Virus record (IMG/VR): IMGVR_UViG_3300030329_002650
Location: 1-29,642 of that record
Origin: a virus
Length of the DNA: 29,642 nucleotides
Direction: 5' to 3' (one strand)
Both the position numbers and the translations under genes were made by a program. The notes under the pieces were generated by a model. It saw only the letters and a list, made by a program, of their open reading frames with translations. It searched no databases and was not told the DNA's origin. Below, in pieces: positions 11,639 through 20,900 of this stretch (positions are counted from its first letter, which is position 1; every line of letters starts with the position of its first letter).

Positions 11639-12274
11639 ATGGCATACCCGCCCCAGTACAGACCAACGCCACCCCCAGAAGCCCTCCGTCGAGTTTCTGC
11701 CTCCATGGAGGTCCCCGGCGCGGGTTACAACATCACGGATGCTAGGACTGGACTGCCTCCCGCCCCAGCAGCCCCAGCACAATTTCCTGTTCATCCAGCA
11801 GGGGGAATGGGTCCAGCGGTCCCTCCGAGGATGACTCCGCAGGATCATCGGATTGAGGAGTGGAGAAGGCTGCACTTCGAGGAAGGCCCCGAGGCCGCTG
11901 CTGCGTTTCTTCGGGGGGACAAAAGGGACCCCAGTAGACCCTCTCGAATGCTTGGGAAGAAGTTCCTTGGTTACAAGGTCCCCAAGGAGAGGAAGAAACT
12001 GGAGTCGAAGATAAACAAAGCCTCGCAGCGAGTTGCTGACATACAACGCCGCATCTTCAAGGCTCAGAAGGAACTCCAAGAGGCCAGTGGCGTCCCGTAC
12101 ATGCAGGGGTTTTCTCAGCCGCCACCGCCGCCGATCCGCGCTGCGGCTAACAGGCCCGTACGTCAGATTCCTCTTCCTCTTGGAACACCAGCCGCCGCAA
12201 ACAGGCCGGTGTTCCCCCAGTCGGGACCGTTGCCACAGATTCCCGGCGGCGGCTTTAGCCAAGGCGGATATTAG
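11639..12274 (+). CDS. Proline-rich protein with coiled coil (211 aa)
   Basis: A 211-residue protein starting MAYPPQYRPTPPPEALRRVS. Pro/Ala-rich ends flank a folded or helical centre: EEWRRLHFEEGPEAAAAFLRGDKR, then a basic coiled coil at about residues 118-146 (KLESKINKASQRVADIQRRIF). It lies 9 bp after the preceding gene with an AGGAG Shine-Dalgarno. Its architecture mirrors that gene, so the two may be diverged duplicates. A virion-internal or assembly role is inferred from position only. Confidence 0.68.
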   Translation: MAYPPQYRPTPPPEALRRVSASMEVPGAGYNITDARTGLPPAPAAPAQFPVHPAGGMGPAVPPRMTPQDHRIEEWRRLHFEEGPEAAAAFLRGDKRDPSRPSRMLGKKFLGYKVPKERKKLESKINKASQRVADIQRRIFKAQKELQEASGVPYMQGFSQPPPPPIRAAANRPVRQIPLPLGTPAAANRPVFPQSGPLPQIPGGGFSQGGY

Positions 12275-12282
12275 GAGTAATC

Positions 12283-12570
12283 ATGGGGGTTGTGTACCGA
12301 GTAAACGGGAAGAGCGTTTCCCGTAAGGAGTTCAACAAGAACCCCAAGGGGGCCGGTAACATTCGGCGGTCTTGGGAGTCGTCTTCTGTCATAAAGTCGG
12401 AGGGTGCAGCCGTGCATCCCGTGGACAGAGAGGCGGCAATTGCACATGCTAAGAAGCACGGGGTGCCAACCCATTTTGACAAGATGGGCCGACCTCACTT
12501 CACGAGTCTGAGGCATCAAACCGACTTCCTGAAGAAGATCGGTATGCACAATAAAGACGGTATTCACTAA
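12283..12570 (+). CDS. Small basic hypothetical protein (95 aa)
   Basis: A 95-residue protein starting MGVVYRVNGKSVSRKEFNK. It is rich in Lys, His and Arg, with HAKKHGVPTHFDKMGRPHF near the C-terminus. It resembles the short uncharacterised proteins often encoded between portal and scaffold genes in podovirus-type phages. The AGGAG Shine-Dalgarno is 5 nt from the ATG. Function unknown. Confidence 0.7.
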   Translation: MGVVYRVNGKSVSRKEFNKNPKGAGNIRRSWESSSVIKSEGAAVHPVDREAAIAHAKKHGVPTHFDKMGRPHFTSLRHQTDFLKKIGMHNKDGIH

Positions 12571-12582
12571 GGGAGTTGCAAG

Positions 12583-13533
12583 ATGGCTGAAGAGAAAACA
12601 GAAGTCGTGGAAGAGGTTGAAGCACAGCCGGAAGCCTTCATCACAGACGATGAAGTCCAGCAGAGAATTGACGAGGGGAACGAGTACGTAGACGAAGAGC
12701 CTACGCTAATTATCCCTGAGGAGGTCGAAGCGGAAGTCGAGACAGAGGAAGAATCAGAAGCAGTTGACTCCGTCGATATTGACGGAGGGGAAAGTGGTGG
12801 GACGACACAGCCTGATTCGACGCCTCCCCCCCAGCACAATTGGTCAGACGACCACTTTAGCTGGGGTCGTTACCTCAACCTGAGCCGCGACGAGGTCATG
12901 AACTTCGCCGGGGGTCCTGCTGCATTCGAGAGAATGGTTCAGCAGGTTAGTTCTGCTGTTGGTGTTGAACACAACCAGCCGCAGTACACCGGCACGGACG
13001 AGTTCGAGTTTGACGACGAGGTTGACGATGATGACCCGTTGTCAAAAATGAACCGCCATTATTCAAATCAGATTTCTGATATGAAGTCAGAGTTAGAGCA
13101 GCTAAAGGGCATAAATAATGCCCTGCAAGCTAAGGAGCAGCAGCGTGCTGCACAGGCTAAGGCTGACGAATTTGATGCAATCTGTAATACTATGGACGAA
13201 GGGTTGTTCGGCAGAGGTTCCTATGTTGATCTAGGAGCCGACAGTGCTGGCAACCGTAAGACTTTGGCGGATGCGGTTTCCCGCCTCGGTTATGGATACG
13301 CTGCTCGCGGTGAAACTGTTCCCGTCATGCGGCAACTGGTGAAGGAAGCCTATGGGGCGACCTTCGGATCTGTCATCGAAAACCAAACTCTTAGAAAGGC
13401 GTCAGAGAAATCCAAGAAGATGGGTTCCCAGACGACGGCCAAGCCGACGCACACGGAGTCCCAGCCCGCCGATGCAGAGCAGGCTGCTATTCAGGCTGCT
13501 TACAAGTGGCAAAAAGAAAAGGGATGGATTTGA
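12583..13533 (+). CDS. Scaffold (capsid assembly) protein
   Basis: A 316-residue protein directly before the major capsid gene, the classic place of a scaffold. The N-terminal about 75 residues are extremely Glu/Asp/Val-rich. Another acidic patch (FEFDDEVDDDD) precedes a coiled coil at about residues 165-205 (MKSELEQLKGINNALQAKEQQ). The C-terminal region ends in an Ala/Gln/Lys helix (AAIQAAYKWQKEKGW), matching scaffolds whose basic C-terminal helix binds the capsid protein. It would shape the prohead and then leave. Assigned by order, charge and coiled coil. Confidence 0.8.
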   Translation: MAEEKTEVVEEVEAQPEAFITDDEVQQRIDEGNEYVDEEPTLIIPEEVEAEVETEEESEAVDSVDIDGGESGGTTQPDSTPPPQHNWSDDHFSWGRYLNLSRDEVMNFAGGPAAFERMVQQVSSAVGVEHNQPQYTGTDEFEFDDEVDDDDPLSKMNRHYSNQISDMKSELEQLKGINNALQAKEQQRAAQAKADEFDAICNTMDEGLFGRGSYVDLGADSAGNRKTLADAVSRLGYGYAARGETVPVMRQLVKEAYGATFGSVIENQTLRKASEKSKKMGSQTTAKPTHTESQPADAEQAAIQAAYKWQKEKGWI

Positions 13534-13545
13534 CGGTTTTGAACT

Positions 13546-14700
13546 ATGGCGTACCAAATCGCATCTGACCTTGCGAACGTCTCGTCTGTGCGAGACAGCA
13601 GCGACTATCTTGACCTGATCGTCTCGACGTTGAAGAACTTCGAGAAGCTGACGTGGACGGACCTCGTGCCGTCTCTCCAGAAACACACTGCGATGCCCGA
13701 ACTGCTTCGGAAGAAGCGGGTCGAGTTCGGCAGTGGCTACGGTCACCAGTTCAACGTCCGCCTGTACAGCAACAATGCTGCACGGAACGTGAAGTTGAAT
13801 GAAGAAGACAACCCGACGACCGCCGACGTGCTTGACACGGGGCAGGTTGGGTGGCGTCACAGTGAGACGCACTGGGCCATCGAAGAGCGGATCATTGCGA
13901 TGAACCGTGAACCGGCCCGTCTTGTTGACCTGTTGAAGGTTTCGCGTATCGACGCGATGACCTCGTTGGCCGAGTTGATGGAGAATAACTTCTGGGGCGA
14001 ACCCCCGGCCAGTTCTGACGAAGTCAAACCTCTCGGAATCAAGTACTGGATCTCCAAGGACAGTGGGGAAACCAGCATCGACGGTCCTCCGGCGACTGCT
14101 GGCTTCAAGGGCGATTTGCCCGTCAAGGACGACAACACCGACTTGGGTCACACCAAGGTTGGTGGTCTTGCCCCCAGTGTTGCCGAGAATGGCGTCAATG
14201 ACGACAGTAAGTGGCGCAACTGGGTCGGCAAGTACACGAATGTCTCAAAGAGCGATCTCATCCGCAAGATGAGGGAAGCATCTGTGAAGACGTTCTTCAA
14301 GCCGCCCGTCGATGGACCTTTCTCCAACAAGAGTGTTGACCATGCGTACTACACCACGTACGCAGTCATCTCCAAGATGGAGGAAATTTTGGAATCGCAA
14401 AACGATAATCTGGGCAACGATGTAGCGAGCAAGGACGGCCTTGTGCAGTTCCGTCGCAACCCCGTTATCTGGGTTCCGAAGATTGATGACGACGTGTACT
14501 CGGGTACTAGTAAGATTGATGCCGTGTACGGCGTGAACTGGAACAACTTCAAGCCAGTGTTCCTCCGTGGGGAATACATGAAGGAATCCAGAGTCTCCCC
14601 GCACCCCCTGCATCACCGTACTATTACCCAGTATGTTGACTGCACCTATAACTTCTTCTGTAACGACCGACGTAGCCAATTTGTGTTGGCTAAGGGTTAG
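13546..14700 (+). CDS. Major capsid protein
   Basis: A 384-residue protein after the scaffold and before a strong terminator, as expected for the most abundant virion component. The sequence (MAYQIASDLANVSSVRDSSD, then an FGSGYGHQFNVRLYSNNAAR strand, and a C-terminal GVNWNNFKPVFLRGEY and TQYVDCTYNFFCNDRR) reads as an HK97-fold shell protein of the kind annotated in uncultured podovirus-type phages. No Shine-Dalgarno is visible just before the ATG: the nearest purine block is over 20 nt away, which is odd for such a highly made protein. Translation may depend on coupling with the scaffold gene 12 bp upstream. Confidence 0.87.
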   Translation: MAYQIASDLANVSSVRDSSDYLDLIVSTLKNFEKLTWTDLVPSLQKHTAMPELLRKKRVEFGSGYGHQFNVRLYSNNAARNVKLNEEDNPTTADVLDTGQVGWRHSETHWAIEERIIAMNREPARLVDLLKVSRIDAMTSLAELMENNFWGEPPASSDEVKPLGIKYWISKDSGETSIDGPPATAGFKGDLPVKDDNTDLGHTKVGGLAPSVAENGVNDDSKWRNWVGKYTNVSKSDLIRKMREASVKTFFKPPVDGPFSNKSVDHAYYTTYAVISKMEEILESQNDNLGNDVASKDGLVQFRRNPVIWVPKIDDDVYSGTSKIDAVYGVNWNNFKPVFLRGEYMKESRVSPHPLHHRTITQYVDCTYNFFCNDRRSQFVLAKG

Positions 14701-14717
14701 GAGAAGAGAAACTTTTT

Positions 14718-14763
14718 AGGCCCCCGCCATAGCCATCTCTGCCATGCGTGGCGGGGGCCTTTT
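14718..14763 (+). terminator. Intrinsic terminator after the major capsid gene
   Basis: A perfect 12-bp stem, AGGCCCCCGCCA with TGGCGGGGGCCT, with a 19-nt loop, running into TTTT. It starts 18 nt after the capsid stop codon. It would cap or attenuate the capsid-rich transcript while some read-through serves the tail genes. Confidence 0.85.
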
Positions 14764-14801
14764 GAAGTTGGCAGACTCATAACACAGAAAGAGAGAAAGC
14801 T

Positions 14802-15593
14802 ATGCCCTCAAACCTTCCCCACAACCCGACAACGACGGCCCACGACGTACACAGGCTGGACCCGCTGCTGTTCGGGAAATTCCCCATCAAGAACATGGCA
14901 ATCGCTTCCGGTGGCGACCTCCTTGCTATTGGAGACTCGTTCAAGGAGGTCCTTGCCGCAGCCGCCGGTTCTACTGATCGCGTTATTGCAGAGGGAACCC
15001 TCTCACACCACGCGACAAACGGACTGACGATGACGGCGGGTTCCAGTGCCAATAATGCGGCTGTGATATCCAGCCTTAACAAGTTCCCTCTGGGCGGGAA
15101 CCGTTTTGCGGTTCAGTGTTCAATCAACATTGACAGCATCGCCGACAACGACAACGCAGTGTTCATCGGCTTCGCCAACGCTGGACGCGATGGCGACGCC
15201 CTTGTCGACTTCGACGCCAGTCCGACCCCCGACGTAGAAATCACACTGGCTGCCGGTTCCTTCGGACTGTGGATTCCTGCGGACAGCGGGGGTTCTGGGA
15301 GCCTTTACTTTGCCGAGAGAAAGGATGGAAGCGACGACCCCGCCGACATCTCCACCACCGACACTGGTGTTGATGCCGTAGCTGGCACAGCCCTCAAGGT
15401 TGGGATGTTGTGTGACGGCTCTGTAATCAAGGTGTATGCAGGCGTTGATAGTGACGGCATCCTTGTCAAGAAGCTGGAAGTGTCCTACCCAGCCGTTGCT
15501 CAGGGATACTTCGTGGCCATGACTAAGGCCCAGTCAACCGGCGCGCCAGTCCTCAGCCTTGGCAAGCTCCTCGCCGCAGGAGTCGTTCAGTAA
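14802..15593 (+). CDS. Putative virion decoration or head-fibre protein (263 aa)
   Basis: A 263-residue protein whose body is predicted beta-rich: alternating hydrophobic strands and Gly/Asp turns (LTMTAGSSANNAAVISSLNK, FAVQCSINIDSIADNDNAVF, VFIGFANAG). This gives it the look of a jelly-roll/ConA-like domain. The N-terminus (DPLLFGKFPIKNMAIASGGD) may be the virion-binding part. It stands alone between two terminators right after the capsid gene, which suggests separately tuned, high expression, as for a decoration or head-fibre protein. The fold is inferred from pattern only. Confidence 0.65.
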   Translation: MPSNLPHNPTTTAHDVHRLDPLLFGKFPIKNMAIASGGDLLAIGDSFKEVLAAAAGSTDRVIAEGTLSHHATNGLTMTAGSSANNAAVISSLNKFPLGGNRFAVQCSINIDSIADNDNAVFIGFANAGRDGDALVDFDASPTPDVEITLAAGSFGLWIPADSGGSGSLYFAERKDGSDDPADISTTDTGVDAVAGTALKVGMLCDGSVIKVYAGVDSDGILVKKLEVSYPAVAQGYFVAMTKAQSTGAPVLSLGKLLAAGVVQ

Positions 15594-15622
15594 AGCCCAA
15601 GGGATTCGCCTCCCTTTCAGCC

Positions 15623-15667
15623 CGTACGGGGTTGGGGTTTCCCGCAACCCCAGCCCCGTACGTTTTT
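15623..15667 (+). terminator. Intrinsic terminator after gene 14802-15593
   Basis: CGTACGGGG pairs with CCCCGTACG, with an inner GGGG/CCCC stem across a small internal loop, followed by TTTTT. It lies about 30 nt after the stop codon and about 15 nt before the next gene's ATG. Confidence 0.85.
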
Positions 15668-15682
15668 ACATAGGGGTCATAG

Positions 15683-16729
15683 ATGGCAGAGCCTTCACTC
15701 TCGATGGACTTCGACGAGCTAAAGTCTCAGGTGGCATTCCACCTGTACGGCGGCACCCTAGACCCAACCACCCCAAACACTACGTTCGACCTTCTGGACA
15801 GTGCGGAGAAGGAGGTCGCGAAGTCGGTCGTGCGGTCTGGCCTTCGCCAGTTCTACAACCCGCCGCCGATCCGCCAGCGTAAAGCCCACAAGTGGTCCTT
15901 CTTGGACAAGACGGACAACCTCGTGCTGAGTGCGCCGATCACGGCAGGTACGGTCACGTACACGGACAGCCCGAACAGGCACGCCGTTTTCACGACGGAA
16001 CACGGGCTGACAGATTCCACCGCCCCCAACTACAAGCTTGAGATGAACGGGGTCAGCTACTCCATTGAGTCGGAGCATAACGCGACCACTCTGGTCCTGC
16101 ACGCTGACGACAACCCCGGCGCGAACGTCGCTGCCCTCACAACCTACCGCCTCCACCAAGACGACTACACGCTCCCCGACGACTTCGGTCGCCTGATCGC
16201 CCCGCTGACCTACGTCGAGAAGGAGAACGCTTGGTACTCAGTCGAGATCGTGGGCGAGGGCCGGATCAGGGAGCTTCGCCAGCGGGACTACATCGGGACC
16301 AACGGATCGAAGCCTCAGGTCGCCGCCATCCGCACGAAGAACGCCGGAATCGAGACAGGGACCCGCAAGGAGATCATGTTCTGGCCAGCCGTTTCTGGGG
16401 CCTATGTACTGAAGATGCAGTACAGGGTCAGGCCGCAGGACAACCTCGACGGCACTGACATTCCCTATGGTGGAACTGACCACGCCGAGACTATACTGTA
16501 CTCTTGCCTAGCAGAGGCAGAGCGCAGGCTGGACGAGGCACAGGGGGTTTACTACCAGAGGTTCATTGAGTCTCTGGCTTCTTCTATTGACCTAGACAGC
16601 CGCATGAGCGGCCCTCACACACTAGGTTACAATTCAGATAGATCCGATGTAGGATCTGTCATGGGACGGGAATACCTGTTCGGTTCCCGCATCCGTCACA
16701 AGAACATCTCTGGGACATTTACTGATTAG
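15683..16729 (+). CDS. Head-to-tail adaptor / tail tube-like protein (348 aa)
   Basis: A 348-residue protein. A helical N-terminus (MDFDELKSQVAFHLYGG, LLDSAEKEVAKSVVRSGLRQ) is followed by a beta-rich region with TLPDDFGRLIAPLTYVEKEN, then EIMFWPAVSGAYVLKMQYRV and a final helix. The N-terminal helices plus the 'LPDDF...W' and 'FWP...Y.L...Y' strands are typical of adaptor or tail-tube proteins that bind under the portal in podoviruses (T7 gp11/P22 gp4-like role). The order MCP, adaptor, nozzle, fibre supports this. No clear signature was used. Confidence 0.68.
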   Translation: MAEPSLSMDFDELKSQVAFHLYGGTLDPTTPNTTFDLLDSAEKEVAKSVVRSGLRQFYNPPPIRQRKAHKWSFLDKTDNLVLSAPITAGTVTYTDSPNRHAVFTTEHGLTDSTAPNYKLEMNGVSYSIESEHNATTLVLHADDNPGANVAALTTYRLHQDDYTLPDDFGRLIAPLTYVEKENAWYSVEIVGEGRIRELRQRDYIGTNGSKPQVAAIRTKNAGIETGTRKEIMFWPAVSGAYVLKMQYRVRPQDNLDGTDIPYGGTDHAETILYSCLAEAERRLDEAQGVYYQRFIESLASSIDLDSRMSGPHTLGYNSDRSDVGSVMGREYLFGSRIRHKNISGTFTD

Positions 16730-16739
16730 GGAGAGACTG

Positions 16740-16964
16740 ATGGCCGTTACACAAAGATTGCAGGATGCTAGTGGGATCATTGCTGCGGACGAGATCGGGG
16801 ACACCGTTTTCCTCGTTGGGGATGGCGCGCCCACGAACGGCCTCGGGTTTGCGCCGGGGTGCATCTACCTCCGTTCAGACGGCAGCGGCACGACAAACTT
16901 GTTGTATGTGAACACCGCCGCTCGTGGCGTAGCCAGCACGTTCACATCCCTGACCATCAACTAG
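16740..16964 (+). CDS. Small structural-type protein (74 aa)
   Basis: A 74-residue protein with the segment FAPGCIYLRSDGSGTTNLLY followed by VNTAARG near the C-terminus. This is a beta-hairpin pattern seen in many short phage virion-region proteins. The GGGAGAG Shine-Dalgarno is close to the ATG. It sits in a tight run of tail genes. Probably a virion component; exact role unknown. Confidence 0.68.
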   Translation: MAVTQRLQDASGIIAADEIGDTVFLVGDGAPTNGLGFAPGCIYLRSDGSGTTNLLYVNTAARGVASTFTSLTIN

Positions 16965-16982
16965 CCGCAGAGGAGCCTGACA

Positions 16983-17306
16983 ATGACAGCTATCCTTAGG
17001 GATGCCACGTCAGTCACCGTGCTGTGTTCGGACGCAGTGGCTGACTCGGAGTCTTTCGACTTCCGAGACTTCTCAAGCGGCACTTTTCTTTTCGGAAACG
17101 CACCGGGGACCACGGAGATTCACGTGTCGCAAGACGACGTGACTTACTTCAAGCTGGTGGGTCAAACCGGCGACGACGTGACTATAACAAACGCTGGGGC
17201 CAACGAAGCCGTCTCGTTCCCCGACGAACTGTTCTCTGCACACTACGTGAAGCTCAAGACCTCCGACGGTACCGATAGAAACGTCACGGTCCTCCTGAAA
17301 GGCTAA
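16983..17306 (+). CDS. Small beta-rich structural-type protein (107 aa)
   Basis: A 107-residue protein, almost entirely alternating strands with Asp/Gly turns (SGTFLFGNAPGTTEIHVS, VTYFKLVGQTGDDVTITNAG, YVKLKTSDGT). It suggests one immunoglobulin-like or jelly-roll domain. GAGGAG precedes the ATG by 8 nt. Position among tail genes points to a virion protein. No family recognised. Confidence 0.65.
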   Translation: MTAILRDATSVTVLCSDAVADSESFDFRDFSSGTFLFGNAPGTTEIHVSQDDVTYFKLVGQTGDDVTITNAGANEAVSFPDELFSAHYVKLKTSDGTDRNVTVLLKG

Positions 17307-17308
17307 CG

Positions 17309-17959
17309 ATGTCTAAGCGGGCTATCTTCCTTGGTGGCAAGCGGTCGTCAGCGTCTGGTGGCACTACCACGTATGAAGTAAATGCCTTCGACGACTGGGG
17401 TGTTGACGAGGGGTTAGATCCGCTTGCACCGATGGAAGATCCCGAACCGACTTTCGTGGCAACCCCAGCAGCCGGTGATGGTCGGATCGGGTCGGCCTCT
17501 ACCGGAACGGGATACGCCACGTATGCGATGATGTTCGTCCTCGACGTGGCGTCATCAGCCACGATCTCATCGGCAACCCTTACCGTGAAAACGGCCAGCG
17601 ACTCTGGAACCAGCGCAACTTGGTTGTTGAAAATCCAAGATGCGGACAACACGTCCCAGCCGGTCAACGCCGCAGCGGCTACGTCAGTCGTGGACAGATG
17701 CGAAGAAGATGATTGGTCGTTATCTGGTGTAACACCCAGTTCTCAAGCCGAGACCTATACGATAGACGTGAAGACTGAGATTGAGGCGGTGATCGCCAGA
17801 GGAGGTTGGTCTTCGGGAAACAACATCACCCTGCTCCTGTCGGGTCCGGTTGAAGACAACATGGGAACTTGTACAGGGTCGGGTGATGATGACCTCTCTG
17901 ACGTGGAAACCGTAGCCTCTAGCTCTGGGAAGCCAAAACTTACCGTCGTGTATACATAG
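17309..17959 (+). CDS. Putative virion protein with DNRLRE/carbohydrate-binding-like domain (216 aa)
   Basis: A 216-residue protein. The region from about residue 50 to the end resembles the DNRLRE/CBM-type beta-sandwich: TYAMMFVLDVASSATISSAT, TLTVKTASDSG, TYTIDVKTEIEAVI, NITLLLSGP, and a terminal GKPKLTVVYT, the usual last strand of that domain. Such domains bind glycans or surfaces, so a role in the tail or in adsorption is plausible. The N-terminus is short, polar and Ser/Gly-rich. Confidence 0.62.
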   Translation: MSKRAIFLGGKRSSASGGTTTYEVNAFDDWGVDEGLDPLAPMEDPEPTFVATPAAGDGRIGSASTGTGYATYAMMFVLDVASSATISSATLTVKTASDSGTSATWLLKIQDADNTSQPVNAAAATSVVDRCEEDDWSLSGVTPSSQAETYTIDVKTEIEAVIARGGWSSGNNITLLLSGPVEDNMGTCTGSGDDDLSDVETVASSSGKPKLTVVYT

Positions 17960-17976
17960 CGGGATGGAGTTTATGG

Positions 17977-20900
17977 ATGGCGCGAAAACAAATCGACAAG
18001 GCTATCCCGTTTCCATACGAGGGTATCAAGGAGCTAGCGCCCTTTGAGGATCAACAGGCGAACTCCACCCCAAAGGCCCAGAACGTGCGGCCTTTCAACT
18101 GGCTGGGTTCGGATGCTGACAGGGGCCGCATGGGTGGTGGCCAGCGACCGGGGATCAGGAACTTCCACTCGGTAAATCGGACCCTAAAGTCCACCGCTTC
18201 AAGCTTCCAACACGGCAACAGCATCCAGTCCATCTGCCACATCTCCACATCGAACTTAGAGGAGATGTCTGGCTCAGACTTCCTGTCCGTGCGGTCAGCC
18301 AGCACCTCTCAGGTTATGGGCGTCAGTGCGTCGATAACCGACATAGGGGAAGCCGGGGTGATCCCAGATGGCCAGCAGATGGGCGGGTCGGGCGGTGTCA
18401 TACACGGGACGAACTTCGACCTCGACGACAACCTGTTCGTTATAAGGTCCACCGACGAATCCCCCGATGTCCTGACTGTCGAGAAGTGGGTCTTCACTGA
18501 CGAGTTCGGGGATGAGATCACAGATCCCCCTGATGCAGTAAGGGACACGTGGACAAAGAGTTGGACAAGCACCGCAGTCAATTCTATTACAGCCACCAAC
18601 GTAAGTTGGTTCCTGAACGGGAGCGTCATCTATGGGGACTACCTGTACCTGTGGGTGATCAACTGGGACAACACATCGTCCGGTAGGGCCACCGGATATG
18701 TAGCAGGGACAACAAGCCCCGCTGTTACCGAGCAGATCCTGCGTCTGGACCTCACCTCCACCGCAACAACACCCACACTGGAGGCGTGGATCGACAACTC
18801 GACAGACTCGGTCACCACCTCAACGACTATCGGCAAGAGGGGGTGGAAGTCTTGCGGTGTCAGGGTTGAGGGAAACGGACTCGCTGCAACCCGTGGCCGG
18901 TTGGTTCAGTTTACAGACTTCGGCTCGGGTACAGGGAACGGCGTACAGGTCATCCAGAGATCCATAGAGACAGGGGAGGTGATCCACATCACCGGCTCCG
19001 GTGCGTCGTTCGGTACCAGCGCCGGTTACCCGTGGGAGGTTTGCGCCGACACCAAGGGGAACATTTGGTGTGCCGCCTCTGAAAGCATAAACACCTCTGC
19101 GACACCTCGCCACGTCCTGTTTGTTGTTGATAGGGATGGTGCTGTAGTCCGTCTTGTCGAGGACATGGACCCAAGTGGCTGGGGTGGGGTTGGTGCTGGC
19201 CGGTCTGTGTCTTACGACGCCGTCAACGACAGGATGTATGTTGTCGGGCGTAGACAACCTGAATTGGACAGGAACCTGTACCACTCCGCAGCCGACGTAT
19301 CGACAAGCCACTTCCGCCGCTCCAGCTTCAGGGCATACCACGCCTCCGAAGCGAAGCTTGAGTTCGTACAACAGAACGTCGACTTCGACGACAGCAAGGG
19401 ATATGGAGACAACTACCTCGGTGGGTTCGCAGCGGAGACGTTCCCCTTCTCCCTCAAGGACAAGGTGACAATCTCAACCACGGGTACTCTCCCCGCCCCG
19501 CTGTCGACAACCGCCACCTACTACATAAGAAACTTGGCGTTGTCCACAACGACGAACACGTATTACTTCAAGCTGGCAACGGCGATGACCGGATCAACCC
19601 ACGTTGACCTGACCAACGACGGCAGCGGGGACGGAACCCACACGCTCACGAGGGCGTTGGGTGAGGTGTGTCGCATCAAGGAAGGCGAAGCCTCGTCCGG
19701 TACGGCTGGTGCGGTTTACGAGTATGTCGTTCTGAACGGCGGGTCTGGTTACGACAGCGCTCCTACGATTACAGTCAGCACTGACGCAGGGGCCTCTGAA
19801 AATGCAGTGGCGGGTACGGTCACGATTGACCAAAGTGCCGGGTCGGGAGATCCGGGGACAATCACCGGAATTGCACTTGGGACTGCCGGGGCGGGGTACG
19901 AAGACGACCCCAAGATAACAATTACCGGCGGCAACGGGTCTGGAGCAGTAGCCATCGCACTGGTCAGGAGAGGGGAGGGGGACCCGATCAGCTTCACCCC
20001 ACGTGGCATGGCGGAACTGACGTACGTCCGTGCCAAGACCAACGGGTCGGTTTACCTGTCCCACTCGGAGGCCCTCACAACCGCTGACAGACAGGTGAAC
20101 CTTGGGGTTGTCAGGGTGGACAACATCAACCAAGCACACGCTGGGTCTGGGAGTGGCAATACGCTGATCGCCACCCATGCCGACAACAACAACCGGCTGT
20201 GCGACAAGATGGGAGTGGCCTCCAACTTCGCTCTGGATCAGGGAATCAAGAGGTCGACCAGACAGACGGTGACCCTCGCTGTTGGCGGCGGGACTGTCCG
20301 CAGGGTTAACGACATCGCTTTCCCAAAGGTTCAAAACGGCGACAACGCATTGGCCACGGATGTTCCGGTGATCCACGCCGTTCCCTATGGGTCTAGGATT
20401 TTCTTCGCGGACGGTCAGAACAGCAAGTATTACGACCACCCAGTCTCTCTTGGCGGGACCAGAGGTGAGGTAAAAAGCTGGTCGGACAACATACTGACCT
20501 ACTCCCAGCAGGAGATAACAAACGACGGGCTGGTCAACGTCCGTGCCGGTAAACCGAAGGGGGTTTTCCCTGTCGATCCCACCGGGGGAACACCAAGGCT
20601 TATTGAGGTCTGGAACGGTCGGATTGTTCTGTCTGGGATTGCTGGCCTACCTGCCGAGTGGTACATGACCCGACAGCACAACCCGTTTGACTTCGACTAC
20701 TCGGTGGAGCCTCAGGACTCACAGCAAGCGCAGGCATCAGTCGGCTCACCCGCTGGCGGTACTGCTGACAAGATCAACGCAATGATTCCGTTTGGGAACG
20801 ATGTGCTGTTGTTTGGTTGCGACCATTCCCTGCTGCAACTTAGTGGTGACCCTGCGGCTGGTGCGCAGTTCGACTACCTGTCCACCACTATCGGGATGGC

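Noticed and set aside
11303-12262. 319-codon open frame on the minus strand
   Set aside because: It is antisense to the proline-rich genes. Pro codons read in reverse give Gly/Trp/Arg-rich nonsense, as seen here.
14701-15682. Ribozyme between late plus-strand genes
   Set aside because: Both gaps contain simple long hairpins with U-tracts. No P2 pseudoknot partner or C-N-R-A strand is seen.
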